Assembly: GCA_002336815.1 (NCBI GenBank)
Contig: DDEU01000036.1
Location: 1-64,000, forward strand
DNA length: 64,000 nt
Origin: Chitinophagaceae bacterium UBA1946
Lineage (GTDB): Bacteria > Bacteroidota > Bacteroidia > Chitinophagales > Chitinophagaceae
Reading direction: 5' to 3'
The notes below the pieces were generated by a model. The model ran no database searches and was not told the DNA's origin. It saw only the letters and a list, made by a program, of their open reading frames with translations. Shown one piece after another: positions 51,472 to 61,900 of this stretch (within the stretch, counting starts at the first letter, position 1; each line of letters begins with the position of its first letter). A program made the translations under genes and the position numbers.

Positions 51472-52674
51472 ATGAAAGCTCTCTTCCCCCTGCTCCTGTT
51501 ATTGTTTATTACAGCTTTTGCGCAGGCCCAGGTAATAGGCATTGGCACCACAAGCCCTAATCCTTCGGCCCAACTGGATATCAGCAGCACCACCAGGGGA
51601 TTGCTGATCCCCAGGATGACCAGTACACAAATGAATGCGATCGCATCCCCGGCTGCGGGCCTGATGGTATTCAATTTAACCGACAGTGTTTTTTATGTAA
51701 GAAAGAACAGCGGGTGGACAAAACTCGTTCCGGTTGCTGCGGCAGGCGGCGGCTGGCTAAGTTCGGGCAATGATATCATCAACAGCAATACCGGCAATGT
51801 GATCATTGGAAGCAGCAACCAGAGTGTGTACAAACTAAATGTTACCGGTACTGATCTTGGTCAGACATTCTATGGCATTGCAAATGAGTTGTATGGCTCA
51901 TTCAGCAACAGTGATGGTCATTTTGATATCGAATCAAATTACGGTAATTCCTTCGCAGGGAAACCAGCGAAACATATCCTGTTAAATCCGCCAGGTTCGG
52001 GTGTGTTTTTTCCCGGCAACGTGGGCATCAATACCGATGATCCTTCGCATGCTAAACTCGAGATCAATGGGCGTGTAGGCGCCACCGTTGCGATGTTTGG
52101 CGCCGACAGGTTTGGAGTAGGCATTGCGGCAGACAATCCAGAGATCGGCTTTAATTATTATTACAACAACGCAACTAAAACCATCAAGGCCGGGTATGCC
52201 GCCAATTTTGGCATGAGCCCTGGCAATGGCGACCTGTACATTGGCAATTTTAGCGGCAACCAGTCTTCCGCCAGCTTTGGCGATATCAGTGGCTACCAGT
52301 ACTGTATCATCGTAAAGCAAAACGGCAATGTGGGGATCGGTACTACCGATCCTACTTACAAACTTTCGGTGAACGGTAATATAAGAAGCAAGGAAGTAGT
52401 GGTAGAAAGCAATTGGGCCGATTATGTTTTTGACAATGACTATCAACTTCCGTCCCTGGCTGAAACAGAACAATACATACTGGAAAACAGGCATCTACCC
52501 GGTATTCCATCCGCAACTGAAATACAAACAAATGGACTTTCCGTGGGCAACGCACAAACAAAAATGATGCAGAAGATCGAAGAACTCACGCTGTACATAA
52601 TTGACCTGAACAAACAATTGGCTGCACTAAAAGCGACGTTGGCAACTTCAACCAACAGGAACATCACTCAATAA
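51472..52674 (+). CDS. Secreted tail-fibre-like protein (no S74 protease domain)
   Basis: 400 residues with a signal peptide (LLLLLFITAFAQAQ). The N-terminal module VIGIGTTSPNPSAQLDIS to FNLTDSVFYVRKNSGW, containing RGLLIPRMTSTQMNAIASP, is a recurring Bacteroidetes repeat found on exported tail-fibre-like proteins. A middle repeat has HAKLEINGRVGATVAMFGAD and PEIGFNYYYNNATKTIKAGY. The C-terminus (SLAETEQYILENRHLPGIPS then a coiled coil TKMMQKIEELTLYIIDLNKQ) is a trimerisation-type end that lacks S74 catalytic residues. It starts a run of five secreted-protein genes that leads to the sensor kinase. Role unknown, probably surface structure or cell contact. Confidence 0.82.
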   Translation: MKALFPLLLLLFITAFAQAQVIGIGTTSPNPSAQLDISSTTRGLLIPRMTSTQMNAIASPAAGLMVFNLTDSVFYVRKNSGWTKLVPVAAAGGGWLSSGNDIINSNTGNVIIGSSNQSVYKLNVTGTDLGQTFYGIANELYGSFSNSDGHFDIESNYGNSFAGKPAKHILLNPPGSGVFFPGNVGINTDDPSHAKLEINGRVGATVAMFGADRFGVGIAADNPEIGFNYYYNNATKTIKAGYAANFGMSPGNGDLYIGNFSGNQSSASFGDISGYQYCIIVKQNGNVGIGTTDPTYKLSVNGNIRSKEVVVESNWADYVFDNDYQLPSLAETEQYILENRHLPGIPSATEIQTNGLSVGNAQTKMMQKIEELTLYIIDLNKQLAALKATLATSTNRNITQ

Positions 52675-52690
52675 TCTTATTCCTCACTGT

Positions 52691-55300
52691 ATGAAAAAGA
52701 TCTTCCTGTTTTTTATATACGCTGCCGTATATGCAGCCACCAGTAATGCTCAGCCGGCACCAGACAGCGTGCTTGAAAACAGGCTCAGAAGCAAACAGAA
52801 TTTTTATGATATCAGGCGGACTGTGCTTGCTTATTTCGACGAAAAATTAAGCCGGGTGGCTTTATCAGATAGTGTGAGTATAAAAAAAGTAAACCGGCAA
52901 CTGAAAATGTGGAACCGCAAACTCTGGCAAATGGAATACTATACTGACCGAAATGGAGTAGTGCAGGATGCCAACCAGGTAAATTATGCAGCGCTACAGC
53001 AGTCTGCACAGATCAATCATAGTAACAGGCCAATGGCACAGACGCAGAACTGGATTTTACAGGGGCCCTATAATTGCGATAAGGGTATTGGCCGTTTTGA
53101 TGAAATAGCTTTTCATCCTACCGATGCCAATACGATATTCGCCGGCTCGCCCTATGGCGGTTTATTCAAAACATCCAACGGTGGTTCCAATTGGTATCCT
53201 GTTTCGGCCTACATGCCATCGCTGGGCGTTGCAGGCATTGCAATACACCCGGTTGATCCCAATATCATTTATGTGCTTTCGGGAGATGCCAACGGCGGTA
53301 ACCCCTATACCAGCAGCAGCCTGGGTGTTTTTAAAACCTACGATGGCGGCGCTAACTGGTTCAGGACAGGTTTGTTGACCAGCTTGCCTTTCCAGGCGGC
53401 TGAATTGATCATGGATCCATCCAACCCGGAAATACTGCTGGCCGCAACTACCCTTGGTATCTTTAGAACAACAGATGGTGGCAATACCTGGACGCTGAGC
53501 GCCGGCGGCAATTTTACCGACATCAAGTTCAAGCCGGGTAACTCATCTACTGTATATGCCGCAGGCCCCAATTTTTTTATGGTATCGGCCAACAATGGCG
53601 TAAGTTTTTCAAATATTGGCATCAATGGTATTGCAGGTGCAAACAGGATAGCCATTGGCGTTACCCCCGCCAATCCACAGAAAGTAGTATTGCTTGCAGG
53701 CCCGGTACTAACGGGTGGCAATTCGTTCCAGGGCATTTATATTTCCACCAACAGCGGGCAGGGTTTTTCATTGGCCACACAAACTCCTAATATTTTTTAC
53801 TCTTACACCGGCAATGCCGCCACCAACGACCAGTCGGGATATGATATTGCCATTTGCATATCGCCGGTGAATGAAAATGAGATCTATGCCGGTGGGCTCA
53901 GCGCCTGGAAGAGCACCAACGGTGGTTTTGGCTGGTCGCAGGTATCGGCCTACTGGCCCACTGATGATCCTTACATGCATCCTGATATACACGACATAAA
54001 AATAAATCCATTGAACAACTCAGTTTATTGTGCCAACGATGGAGGCATGTATTACTATACAGGCAGTTCATGGACGCCCCTGTTCAACGGCGCCACTACC
54101 ACCCAGTTTTATCATTTTGAAAGAGAAAATGACGAAGGTGATATCTGGGGCGGCGCACAGGACAATGGTATACTGGAACAGGACGGCGGCGGCGGTAACT
54201 ATTACATCTATGCTACCGGTGATGGATTTGATGAAATGACCGATCATGAAAGCCTGGTGGCAGACGGAGAGTCTGATGACATTTATTTTTCGGTGAATCA
54301 AAAAGTAAAAAAGGATGTGTTTGGTGGCATTGCAGATATTACACCGCCTGGCAGCAACGGCTTCTTCCCTAACCTTGCTATGAGCCCGGATTTGGAAGAT
54401 AAAATTTTCGCCGGTTATTCCAACGCCACATTCATCAGTTTTGATGCAGGCGATAACTGGAGCAGTTTGGGCAATGTGGCAGGCAACTGGGCGCTCTCAA
54501 CCTGCCCGTCCAATACTGATGTGCTCTATGCCGCAGGTGCCAACAGCATCAACCGCTTTAACTGGGGTGTTGGCTGGACGAACATTACACCCGGGCTTAC
54601 GGCGGCAGGGTACAGCAGCAATCTTAAAATTGCTGACATTGATGTATATCCCTACAATCACAATTTCCTTTACATCGCAGTGGCAGGTACCTCCGCCAAT
54701 GCAAAAGTTTTCTTTACCCCCGATGGTGGTGCCAACTGGCAAAACTGGACTTACAACTTACCTAACGTGCCCGTGTATTCGATAAAAAGAGATGCGGCAG
54801 ACGGACTGTATGCCGGTACCTCCATCGGCGTATTCTATAAGCGAAACGCAGTGAATTACTGGGAGCCTTTCAGCAATGGGTTACCGCCGGTACCAGTCAC
54901 CGAGATTGAACTGTGGCCGGTAAGCAATGAAGTTTGGATCTGCACTTTTGGGAGAGGTATCTGGTACACAACCCAGTACAACAGTTGCCAGGCAGATATT
55001 ACACTCAGCGGCGGGATCAATGGCAATTATTACCAGGAAGCATCCAACAGTATCAGCAGTACGCAGGTTATTTACGGGGCGGAGGGAACATCGGTTAAAT
55101 ACAATGCAGGAGGGCAGATCCGCCTTACCCCTGGCTTCCAGGCTGCGTGGGGATCAACATTCAGAACCTATACGGCAGGTTGCGGTGCCCCCATCAATTT
55201 GTCGCAAAGAAAAAATACGACCGCAAAAAAAACAGTGCCTGCAACAAAGAAAAAGAGGCATGCACCGACCAACAAGGCCAACGGTGAACTTAACCGATGA
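52691..55300 (+). CDS. Secreted BNR/sortilin-like propeller protein
   Basis: 869 residues. The N-terminus (FLFFIYAAVYAATSNAQPA) is a signal peptide. Asp-box repeats S-x-D-x-G-x-(T/N)-W recur through the protein: KTSNGGSNWYPVSA, KTYDGGANWFRTG, RTTDGGNTWTLSAGG, KSTNGGFGWSQVSA, FTPDGGANWQNWTYN. They make a large double-propeller fold of the VPS10/sortilin/YCF48 type. A C-terminal module (SVKYNAGGQIRLTPGFQAAW) is related to the C-terminal repeats of other Bacteroidetes exported proteins, followed by a Lys/Thr-rich tail (KNTTAKKTVPATKKKRH). It begins 16 bases after the previous gene and overlaps the next open frame, so it is part of one transcript. Confidence 0.82.
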   Translation: MKKIFLFFIYAAVYAATSNAQPAPDSVLENRLRSKQNFYDIRRTVLAYFDEKLSRVALSDSVSIKKVNRQLKMWNRKLWQMEYYTDRNGVVQDANQVNYAALQQSAQINHSNRPMAQTQNWILQGPYNCDKGIGRFDEIAFHPTDANTIFAGSPYGGLFKTSNGGSNWYPVSAYMPSLGVAGIAIHPVDPNIIYVLSGDANGGNPYTSSSLGVFKTYDGGANWFRTGLLTSLPFQAAELIMDPSNPEILLAATTLGIFRTTDGGNTWTLSAGGNFTDIKFKPGNSSTVYAAGPNFFMVSANNGVSFSNIGINGIAGANRIAIGVTPANPQKVVLLAGPVLTGGNSFQGIYISTNSGQGFSLATQTPNIFYSYTGNAATNDQSGYDIAICISPVNENEIYAGGLSAWKSTNGGFGWSQVSAYWPTDDPYMHPDIHDIKINPLNNSVYCANDGGMYYYTGSSWTPLFNGATTTQFYHFERENDEGDIWGGAQDNGILEQDGGGGNYYIYATGDGFDEMTDHESLVADGESDDIYFSVNQKVKKDVFGGIADITPPGSNGFFPNLAMSPDLEDKIFAGYSNATFISFDAGDNWSSLGNVAGNWALSTCPSNTDVLYAAGANSINRFNWGVGWTNITPGLTAAGYSSNLKIADIDVYPYNHNFLYIAVAGTSANAKVFFTPDGGANWQNWTYNLPNVPVYSIKRDAADGLYAGTSIGVFYKRNAVNYWEPFSNGLPPVPVTEIELWPVSNEVWICTFGRGIWYTTQYNSCQADITLSGGINGNYYQEASNSISSTQVIYGAEGTSVKYNAGGQIRLTPGFQAAWGSTFRTYTAGCGAPINLSQRKNTTAKKTVPATKKKRHAPTNKANGELNR

Positions 55301-55353
55301 TTTTTTGCTGCCGGAAACAAAAAATGAAACATCACACTGAAAAAAAAATCCAT

Positions 55354-56973
55354 ATGACCAGGAAAATACACTTGTTTGCTGTCTTGTTCATTTCATTCAA
55401 CGGCAACGCACAAAATGTTGGTATCGGAACTGCTACACCAAGCACATCTGCATTGCTTGATATAAGCAGTACAACAAAAGGTTTACTTATCCCAAGAATG
55501 ACGAACACACAAATGAATGCCATTGGTTCTCCGGCACCCGGGCTGCTTGTTTTTAATTTGACAGACAGCCTGCTGTATGTAAGAAAAAACAGCGGCTGGA
55601 CAAAACTTGTTTCTGCCAGTAACGGGTGGAGTGCAAACGGCAATGATCTTTATAACAGCAATACGGGAAATATTGGCATTGGCACCAATGTTCCTTCACA
55701 TGCAAGAGTCGAAGTGAATGGTTCTGTGGGTGCCGCAGTTGCCATCTTCGGCGCTGATAAATATGGTGTAACAATAGAAGCTAACAATCCTGAAATCGGT
55801 TTCAATTATTTTTATAACAACGGGCCTAAAACATTGAGACCCGGCTATGCCTCTGTGGTTGGTATGAATCCCGGCACAGGTGAATTGTACCTGTCCAATT
55901 TTGGTGGCGCCCAATCCCTTGCAAATTTTGGAGCATTGAGCGAAGCAGGCTACCGGCAAAACATTACCATTCTTCAAACTGGCGAAATACAGTTTGCCGG
56001 CACCAATAATTACTCTCATTTTTTTAATGGCCCCAATGAAGACGTTTATATACGCAGCGGTAAAAATGCAGGTAATGTGATCATCAATGACATTCCGGGA
56101 GGAAAGATCGGTGTTGGCATGAACAATCCAACAAGGGCTGTCCTTGAACAGAATGGATCTGTTGGAACAACGGCCGCAATATTCGGTGGTGATGGAGCCG
56201 GCATCTCTTTACAAAAAAACTGGCCGGTGATCGGGTTCAACCACTATTTTGATGGCGCTACCCACCGTTCTATCGGGCAGGGTTATTCGGGTGTATTTGG
56301 CATTAACCAGGATAATGGAAACCTTTATTATGGCAGTTGGTCGTATGCCGGCACATCCAATGCAGCGCTGGCTGGTTATAACAGCAGCTTTAATGTTACG
56401 CCCTCCGGGAATGTGGACATCGTTCACAGGGATATTACGAATCTTGAGGACTACACCGACATTGGCCTGACCATCGAAGGGAACTGCGGTTATTCAGGTT
56501 TTACGCAGTACCATAGTACCTGGAACATACACAATGGCTCTTTCGCCGTTGCAGATTTCAACAACGGCTACTACGGCCTGGCTTTTTGGCACAAGCTGGA
56601 TAATTCAAACTGGGCCCAGCTGGCGGCAATTGCAGGAAACGGCGGAGAATACTACCAGGCTTCGGATTTCAATTTAAAAACCGGTATCAGTTATATGGCC
56701 GATGATCAACTGCTAAAAAAGATTATGCTGTTAAAGCCGGCCTCGTACAATTTTAAAGATGCCAAAAACAACAGCAGATCTTATGGCTTTATCGCCCAGG
56801 AAGTGGAACAGGTGTTCCCGGATTTTGTAATCACCGGGAGTAAAAACAAATTGATGTGTTACAGCAATTTTATTCCTGTACTCACCAAAGGCATGCAGGA
56901 GCAACAACAGCAAATTGAAGTTTTGCAAAATGAAGTTGCTGAATTAAAAAAATTGATCCTGCTAAAACAATAA
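55354..56973 (+). CDS. Secreted tail-fibre-like protein with S74 (endosialidase chaperone) domain
   Basis: 539 residues from the ATG at 55354, which starts a signal peptide (KIHLFAVLFISFNGNAQ); earlier ATG codons at 55297 and 55324 give no sensible signal. The N-terminal module (VGIGTATPSTSALLDIS, KGLLIPRMTNTQMNAIG) is nearly identical to the 51.5-kb gene, and the middle repeat occurs twice (PEIGFNYFYNNGPKTLRPGY and PVIGFNHYFDGATHRSIG). The C-terminus has the S74 motifs SDFNLKTGISYMADDQLLKK and SYGFIAQEVEQVFPD and a coiled coil. S74 domains assemble homotrimers and then self-cleave. Whether the catalytic Ser and Lys are intact needs structure-based alignment. Confidence 0.85.
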   Translation: MTRKIHLFAVLFISFNGNAQNVGIGTATPSTSALLDISSTTKGLLIPRMTNTQMNAIGSPAPGLLVFNLTDSLLYVRKNSGWTKLVSASNGWSANGNDLYNSNTGNIGIGTNVPSHARVEVNGSVGAAVAIFGADKYGVTIEANNPEIGFNYFYNNGPKTLRPGYASVVGMNPGTGELYLSNFGGAQSLANFGALSEAGYRQNITILQTGEIQFAGTNNYSHFFNGPNEDVYIRSGKNAGNVIINDIPGGKIGVGMNNPTRAVLEQNGSVGTTAAIFGGDGAGISLQKNWPVIGFNHYFDGATHRSIGQGYSGVFGINQDNGNLYYGSWSYAGTSNAALAGYNSSFNVTPSGNVDIVHRDITNLEDYTDIGLTIEGNCGYSGFTQYHSTWNIHNGSFAVADFNNGYYGLAFWHKLDNSNWAQLAAIAGNGGEYYQASDFNLKTGISYMADDQLLKKIMLLKPASYNFKDAKNNSRSYGFIAQEVEQVFPDFVITGSKNKLMCYSNFIPVLTKGMQEQQQQIEVLQNEVAELKKLILLKQ

Positions 56974-56984
56974 ATTAACAAATC

Positions 56985-57851
56985 ATGAACAGAAATCTAC
57001 TGCTTGCGATCGCTGTTACCTGCATGGCAAGTTCCTGTTATAAAACAGGCGAGATCATTTACCAGAGAAAATGCACCGTGGTTTCGCTGAATATGCAAAC
57101 GGATAAATTATACAACAGGAATTTTTACCCGGCTGCTCCTAATTCAAATATGAACGCTTTAATAGGTTATACCAACACGCCTGCCAAAAGAACAACACTT
57201 ATTACGGGCGATAAGGTTGATGCAGATCAGGCGTATCACTATGTAAATGAATTTTACTACGATAATAATAACAATCTCAGCTTTACACGCTGGATTTATA
57301 TGGGCGATGATCCAAACTTTCCACACAACAATGCATTGGCCGGGAATTTTGTGTTTACTTACCCGACCGGCACAACCAATTCTCTTTCCAATACTATAAA
57401 AGTTCAAAGGTTTGGCGAAGCCAATTCTCCTTACCCTGAATTAAGCTATCCGCTTGACAGTCCGTACACCTATAGTTTCAACAACGAATTCCAGTTAACC
57501 AGCATCACAGATTATTACAATCATACACTGCAAAGTTTCGAATACGACAATGGAGGCAACTGCACCAGGAATATTGTGTACAATGCAGACAATACTGTAC
57601 AGGCAATTTGGGAATACCTGTCGTATGACAACAAGATTAACCCCTGCCGCACAGACAGAACCCTGCAGCTATATTATAACATCTACAGTAAAAACAATCC
57701 GACCAGTGTAAGACTCACTGTTTACGATGACCACGGTACAGTACAAACATTTACAAACACTTTTACCTATTCATTCAATTCGGATAATTATGTGACCGGC
57801 CTTAATGATTTCACAAAACCTTTTGCATTGTATATCTGCCCGATTCCATAA
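56985..57851 (+). CDS. Lipoprotein with YD/RHS-like repeats, hypothetical
   Basis: 288 residues. The signal LLLAIAVTCMASSC ends in a lipobox, Cys near residue 18. The mature protein has short tyrosine/asparagine-rich repeats resembling YD repeats (YTYSFNNEFQLTSITDYYNH, SFEYDNGGNCTRNIVYNADN, FTYSFNSDNYVTGLNDF), which form beta hairpins. The sequence is short for a real RHS protein and has no toxin domain. It sits 11 bases after the S74 gene, in a run of exported proteins. Function unknown. Confidence 0.75.
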   Translation: MNRNLLLAIAVTCMASSCYKTGEIIYQRKCTVVSLNMQTDKLYNRNFYPAAPNSNMNALIGYTNTPAKRTTLITGDKVDADQAYHYVNEFYYDNNNNLSFTRWIYMGDDPNFPHNNALAGNFVFTYPTGTTNSLSNTIKVQRFGEANSPYPELSYPLDSPYTYSFNNEFQLTSITDYYNHTLQSFEYDNGGNCTRNIVYNADNTVQAIWEYLSYDNKINPCRTDRTLQLYYNIYSKNNPTSVRLTVYDDHGTVQTFTNTFTYSFNSDNYVTGLNDFTKPFALYICPIP

Positions 57852-57904
57852 GTATTGTCGGGATGCATTGCTGAAAAAAGATCATTCAACTCAAAAAAAA
57901 TCGC

Positions 57905-58852
57905 ATGAAAAAACGGGCACTCACCGCTCTTAGCATTTTTATTGCCGCAACAGTATTTTGCCAGAATGTTGGCATTGGAGTTACTAACCCTTTGTACAAA
58001 CTGGATGTTGCAGGTTTTGTAAGAAATACCAGTACTACAATGACCTCTCCGGGTTTATTTGGCCGGCTTACTGCAGGCGGTTCTTTAAGGATCGAGAACA
58101 GTGACAATACAAAATTCCTGGTAATTGACGGCAGTTCCATACAGGCACAACTTGGTTCTTTGCAAAGTTCCGGTACGTCCGCTTCTCCCCTGCTCATCAA
58201 CCCTTACGGGGGCAATGTTGGCATCCGCACCACAACACCCAATGCATCGCTCTCTGTTTACCGGGGAAATGGAGTAGATGGAACAGCAGCATTTTTTGGA
58301 ACAGATCATGTATCGCATTTTAATTATAACATCGATGAAAATACGTATATCCGTGGCGGTAAGACCAGCAGCCAGGTTTTCCTAAACGATACGCATAATG
58401 GTGATGTGAACATCGCAACCGGCGGCGGAAAGATCAATACCGGTTACAGCATTTATTCAGCCCAGACCGGTGGATTAAACCTGGTGCCGCTGGGCATTAT
58501 TAAGTATACTTTTAGTTTGGATGATAACGGGAATGCCATTGATGTTAGTATAAGCAATGAAGCAGGTTCCCTGTACACCGGCTGGAACGTTTCTACCACC
58601 CGTGGTGCAGATGACGAAACAACGTTCACCATCGCCCTTGATTTTGCACAGGTAAGTAATTATTCAAAGATCATTGCCGTTGGAAGTCCTGATTTTGACA
58701 GTTACGGATATGCCATTTATAAAGCTGTATCGGCGGCTGCTAAAACAGGCAACAGTGCCAGCCTCGTTATTAAATATTCAGGTGATTGCCTCACCTGCCA
58801 GTTTGCTCACTTAATAGCCAGTGGTACCTACATGATCTATGGTATTCAGTAA
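57905..58852 (+). CDS. Secreted tail-fibre-like protein, short
   Basis: 315 residues with a signal peptide (LTALSIFIAATVFCQN). The N-terminal NVGIGVTNPLYKLDVAGFVR and the later GNVGIRTTTPNASLSVYRG are versions of the G-I-G-T-x-x-P repeat of the neighbouring genes, and TAAFFGTDHVSHFNYNIDEN parallels their middle repeat. The C-terminal part (SLYTGWNVSTTRGADDETTF to CQFAHLIASGTYMIYGIQ) does not match the S74 domain and I do not recognise it. It closes the run of exported proteins before the sensor kinase. Confidence 0.77.
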   Translation: MKKRALTALSIFIAATVFCQNVGIGVTNPLYKLDVAGFVRNTSTTMTSPGLFGRLTAGGSLRIENSDNTKFLVIDGSSIQAQLGSLQSSGTSASPLLINPYGGNVGIRTTTPNASLSVYRGNGVDGTAAFFGTDHVSHFNYNIDENTYIRGGKTSSQVFLNDTHNGDVNIATGGGKINTGYSIYSAQTGGLNLVPLGIIKYTFSLDDNGNAIDVSISNEAGSLYTGWNVSTTRGADDETTFTIALDFAQVSNYSKIIAVGSPDFDSYGYAIYKAVSAAAKTGNSASLVIKYSGDCLTCQFAHLIASGTYMIYGIQ

Positions 58853-58933
58853 GCAGTAAATAAATTCAATACCGGGTAGTAAAAGATTTTTAACTTACCC
58901 CTCTTAATAACTGCCTGCAGCAAAAAGAACAGG

Positions 58934-61900
58934 ATGAGAAACCAGGTACAAGCCTTTTTTACTGTATTATTTTCCGCATTGCTGATGCCGGTTCTGTTGC
59001 ATGCACAAAACTTTCCATCACTGCAGTTTTCGCACCTGGGTACCAAAGACGGGCTTACCAATAACAATTGTACGGCCATTGCGGAAGACCGGCAGGGCTT
59101 TATCTGGATTGGCACCTCCAATGGATTGAACCGGTACGATGGCTACCGTTTCCAGCATTATTATCACAACTCCGATAAAAATTCTTTGGTGAGTAACGAT
59201 ATACAAGCTATCCATTGCGACAGCCGTGGCAGGTTGTGGATCTGCACCAGCGATGGGGTAAGCTGTTTTATTCCGGGCAACAACCGCTTTATCAATTATG
59301 CCAAACAATTTCAGCCGCCTCATCAGTTAAAAAATAACAGCAGTGTAAGGATCTATGAAGATGAGCAACACAATATCTGGCTTTGCAACCAACTGGATGT
59401 GATCTATAAAATAAATGATGCCATGGAAGCGGTTCCATTAAAAATAGACATCGCCCCCTTTCCTTTTTTCCAGGAAATGAAATTTGGATACGATAATATT
59501 TTCAGGGATAACAGCGGGAACGAATGGGCATTTACCTCAGGCAGGCTGTACCGTCTCAATAAACAAACAAAGCAACCTGCTGAAACAATTGATCTTTCCG
59601 CATTACTCCATACCAATATCATTAAAATGATGCAGGACGAAAAGGGCGGATACCTGCTTGGCACCTGGGGTGCCGGCGTATGGGACTTTGATCCGTCCAC
59701 CCATTCTGCAATGCCTGTTACACCCTTGCCGAAAAGAATTATCAATGATCTTACCCGGTGGAGCTATGAAAAGAAAAGCTGGCTGCTTTGCCTCGAAGTG
59801 AATTGGGGCGTGTATCTGCTTGATCAAACAACCAATGCGACAAAGCACTACGGCGTAACTGCTGCTGACCCGAGTTCTTTGCAGGGAACCGACTTTCACC
59901 AGGTATTCAGCGACAGTAAAAAGAACACCTGGATCTGCAGCAATGCCGGCATTAACCTGCTTACCATGGCACAGCACGCAGTGGAAGTAATACCGGTAAC
60001 AGATCCCGGCACAACCAATTACAGCTCCTATAAAAGTGGCCCGGTATTCAGTTATTTTGAAGCAGACAGCAGCATCTGGATGAGCAAACGGTATGTATCT
60101 ACGTTTGAATTCGATGAACAGTTTGCTGTTAAGAATTATTATTCCAGTCTCTACCCTTTGTCTGCAACAAAAACTAACACCGGCGGTTATGCGTATTATT
60201 TTTATAAGAAAGAAGATGACCTGTACATCAGCACCGACAGCGGACTGGTGATATTGAACCAGGCAAAAAAAACAACAGCAGCATATAATGCACCGCAACT
60301 AAAAGGTCCTGCGCAACTGCGAACCATTATCCCCTTTGGTGAAAATGAATTACTGATCCGCTCTTTTTCCGATGGCCTTTTTGTTTTTAATACCACTGAA
60401 AAAAAATTTACCCACCAGTTCAGTAACCGGGATATTTGCAGCACCTGCACGGCGCTTAAACTCACCTACCTGTTCCGCTCAACAGGCAATGAAATTTATG
60501 TATGCGCTGCTGGGCAGTATCAAAATTTCCTGCGCTACAATGTTTTAACCAACAGCTTTGTGCCGGTGGTGATTGCTAACGGCAGCCAATATCCGCTCCA
60601 GGCTGCTGATATTTTTGGAGTAGCGGAAGATGCTGAACACAACTTGTGGCTGGCCAGCGCTGCCGGGGTTTTCGTTTTCAACCCTGCCTCCGGGAACATC
60701 CTTAAAAGGCTGCCTGAGAAAAAGGAAATGGGCAGCCTGTTCCGCCTTTGCTTTGACGATGCCGGTAATCTCTGGGGTAACAGTGTGTCGGGTATCTGGT
60801 GTTACACAAAGCAATCAGGCAGGTGGATCGGTTTCAACAATGATGATGGTTTACCCGGTAGCAATTTTGAAGGCATCATTACCAAAAGACCAAACGGTGA
60901 TATTGTTGCCGGGCTGGAGGGCGCTATTGCGATCTTTCATCCCGGCCAGTTGTTTGGGCACAACAGTGAACCACCGGTGGTGATCACGGAAGCTTCCGCC
61001 GGCGACAGCCTGGTTTCGTTTCCATTGGTCAGCGGCCAGGAAAAAAAATTATTGCTGCAGCCCGGGCAAAACTCCTTTGTGGTTGATTTTGCGATCCTCA
61101 ATTATATAAATCCTGCCAGCAGCAGGTATTATTACAAACTGGCTCCGTTGATGAAAGAATTCCAGCTCAACAGCAATGGTCATATCAATTTCAACGGGCT
61201 GGCACCAGGCACTTACACGCTGTATGTGAAGGGCGGCAACAAAACCGGTATTATTTTTTCGCAACAGGATACACTCTCCATTTCCGTATTGCCTTTCTGG
61301 TACCAGTCGGGATGGTTCCGGATACTTTGTGTATTGGCGATTGCCGCCATCATCAGCGCTTTTGTAAAATGGCGCATCATGGCCGTTAAAAGGCAAGCCC
61401 TGTTAAAACAACAAATTGCAGAAACCGAAATGCAGGCGTTGAGGGCACAAATGAATCCGCATTTTATTTTCAACAGCCTCAACAGCATCGAAAATTTTAT
61501 GATGCAGAATGAAAAGCGGCTGGCAAGCGATTACCTCAATAAGTTTTCCCGGCTCATCAGGAGTATTTTAGACAGCAGCAGGAATGAGATGGTACCGGTA
61601 GCAAAAGATATGGAGGCCCTGCAATGGTATGTTGACCTGCAGCAACTCCGGCTGAACAATAAATTCGTTTACCTGACCAATGTAGAACCATTGCTGCTGC
61701 AGGGCGATTTTAAAGTACCTTCTTTACTGGTACAGCCCTTTGTGGAAAATGCCATCGAACACGGTCTTTCTCACAGCGACCAAACTGATCTTTATTTAAA
61801 AGTAACTGCCGTATTAAACAATGAACATATTGTTTATACGATCGAAGACAATGGCATTGGCAGGCAGCGGTCGGCCGCCTACAACCTTCAAAACAAGCCC

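Noticed and set aside
51472..58852. Tail-fibre-like and S74 genes considered as a prophage
   Set aside because: All carry signal peptides, and no capsid, terminase, integrase or lysis gene is present.
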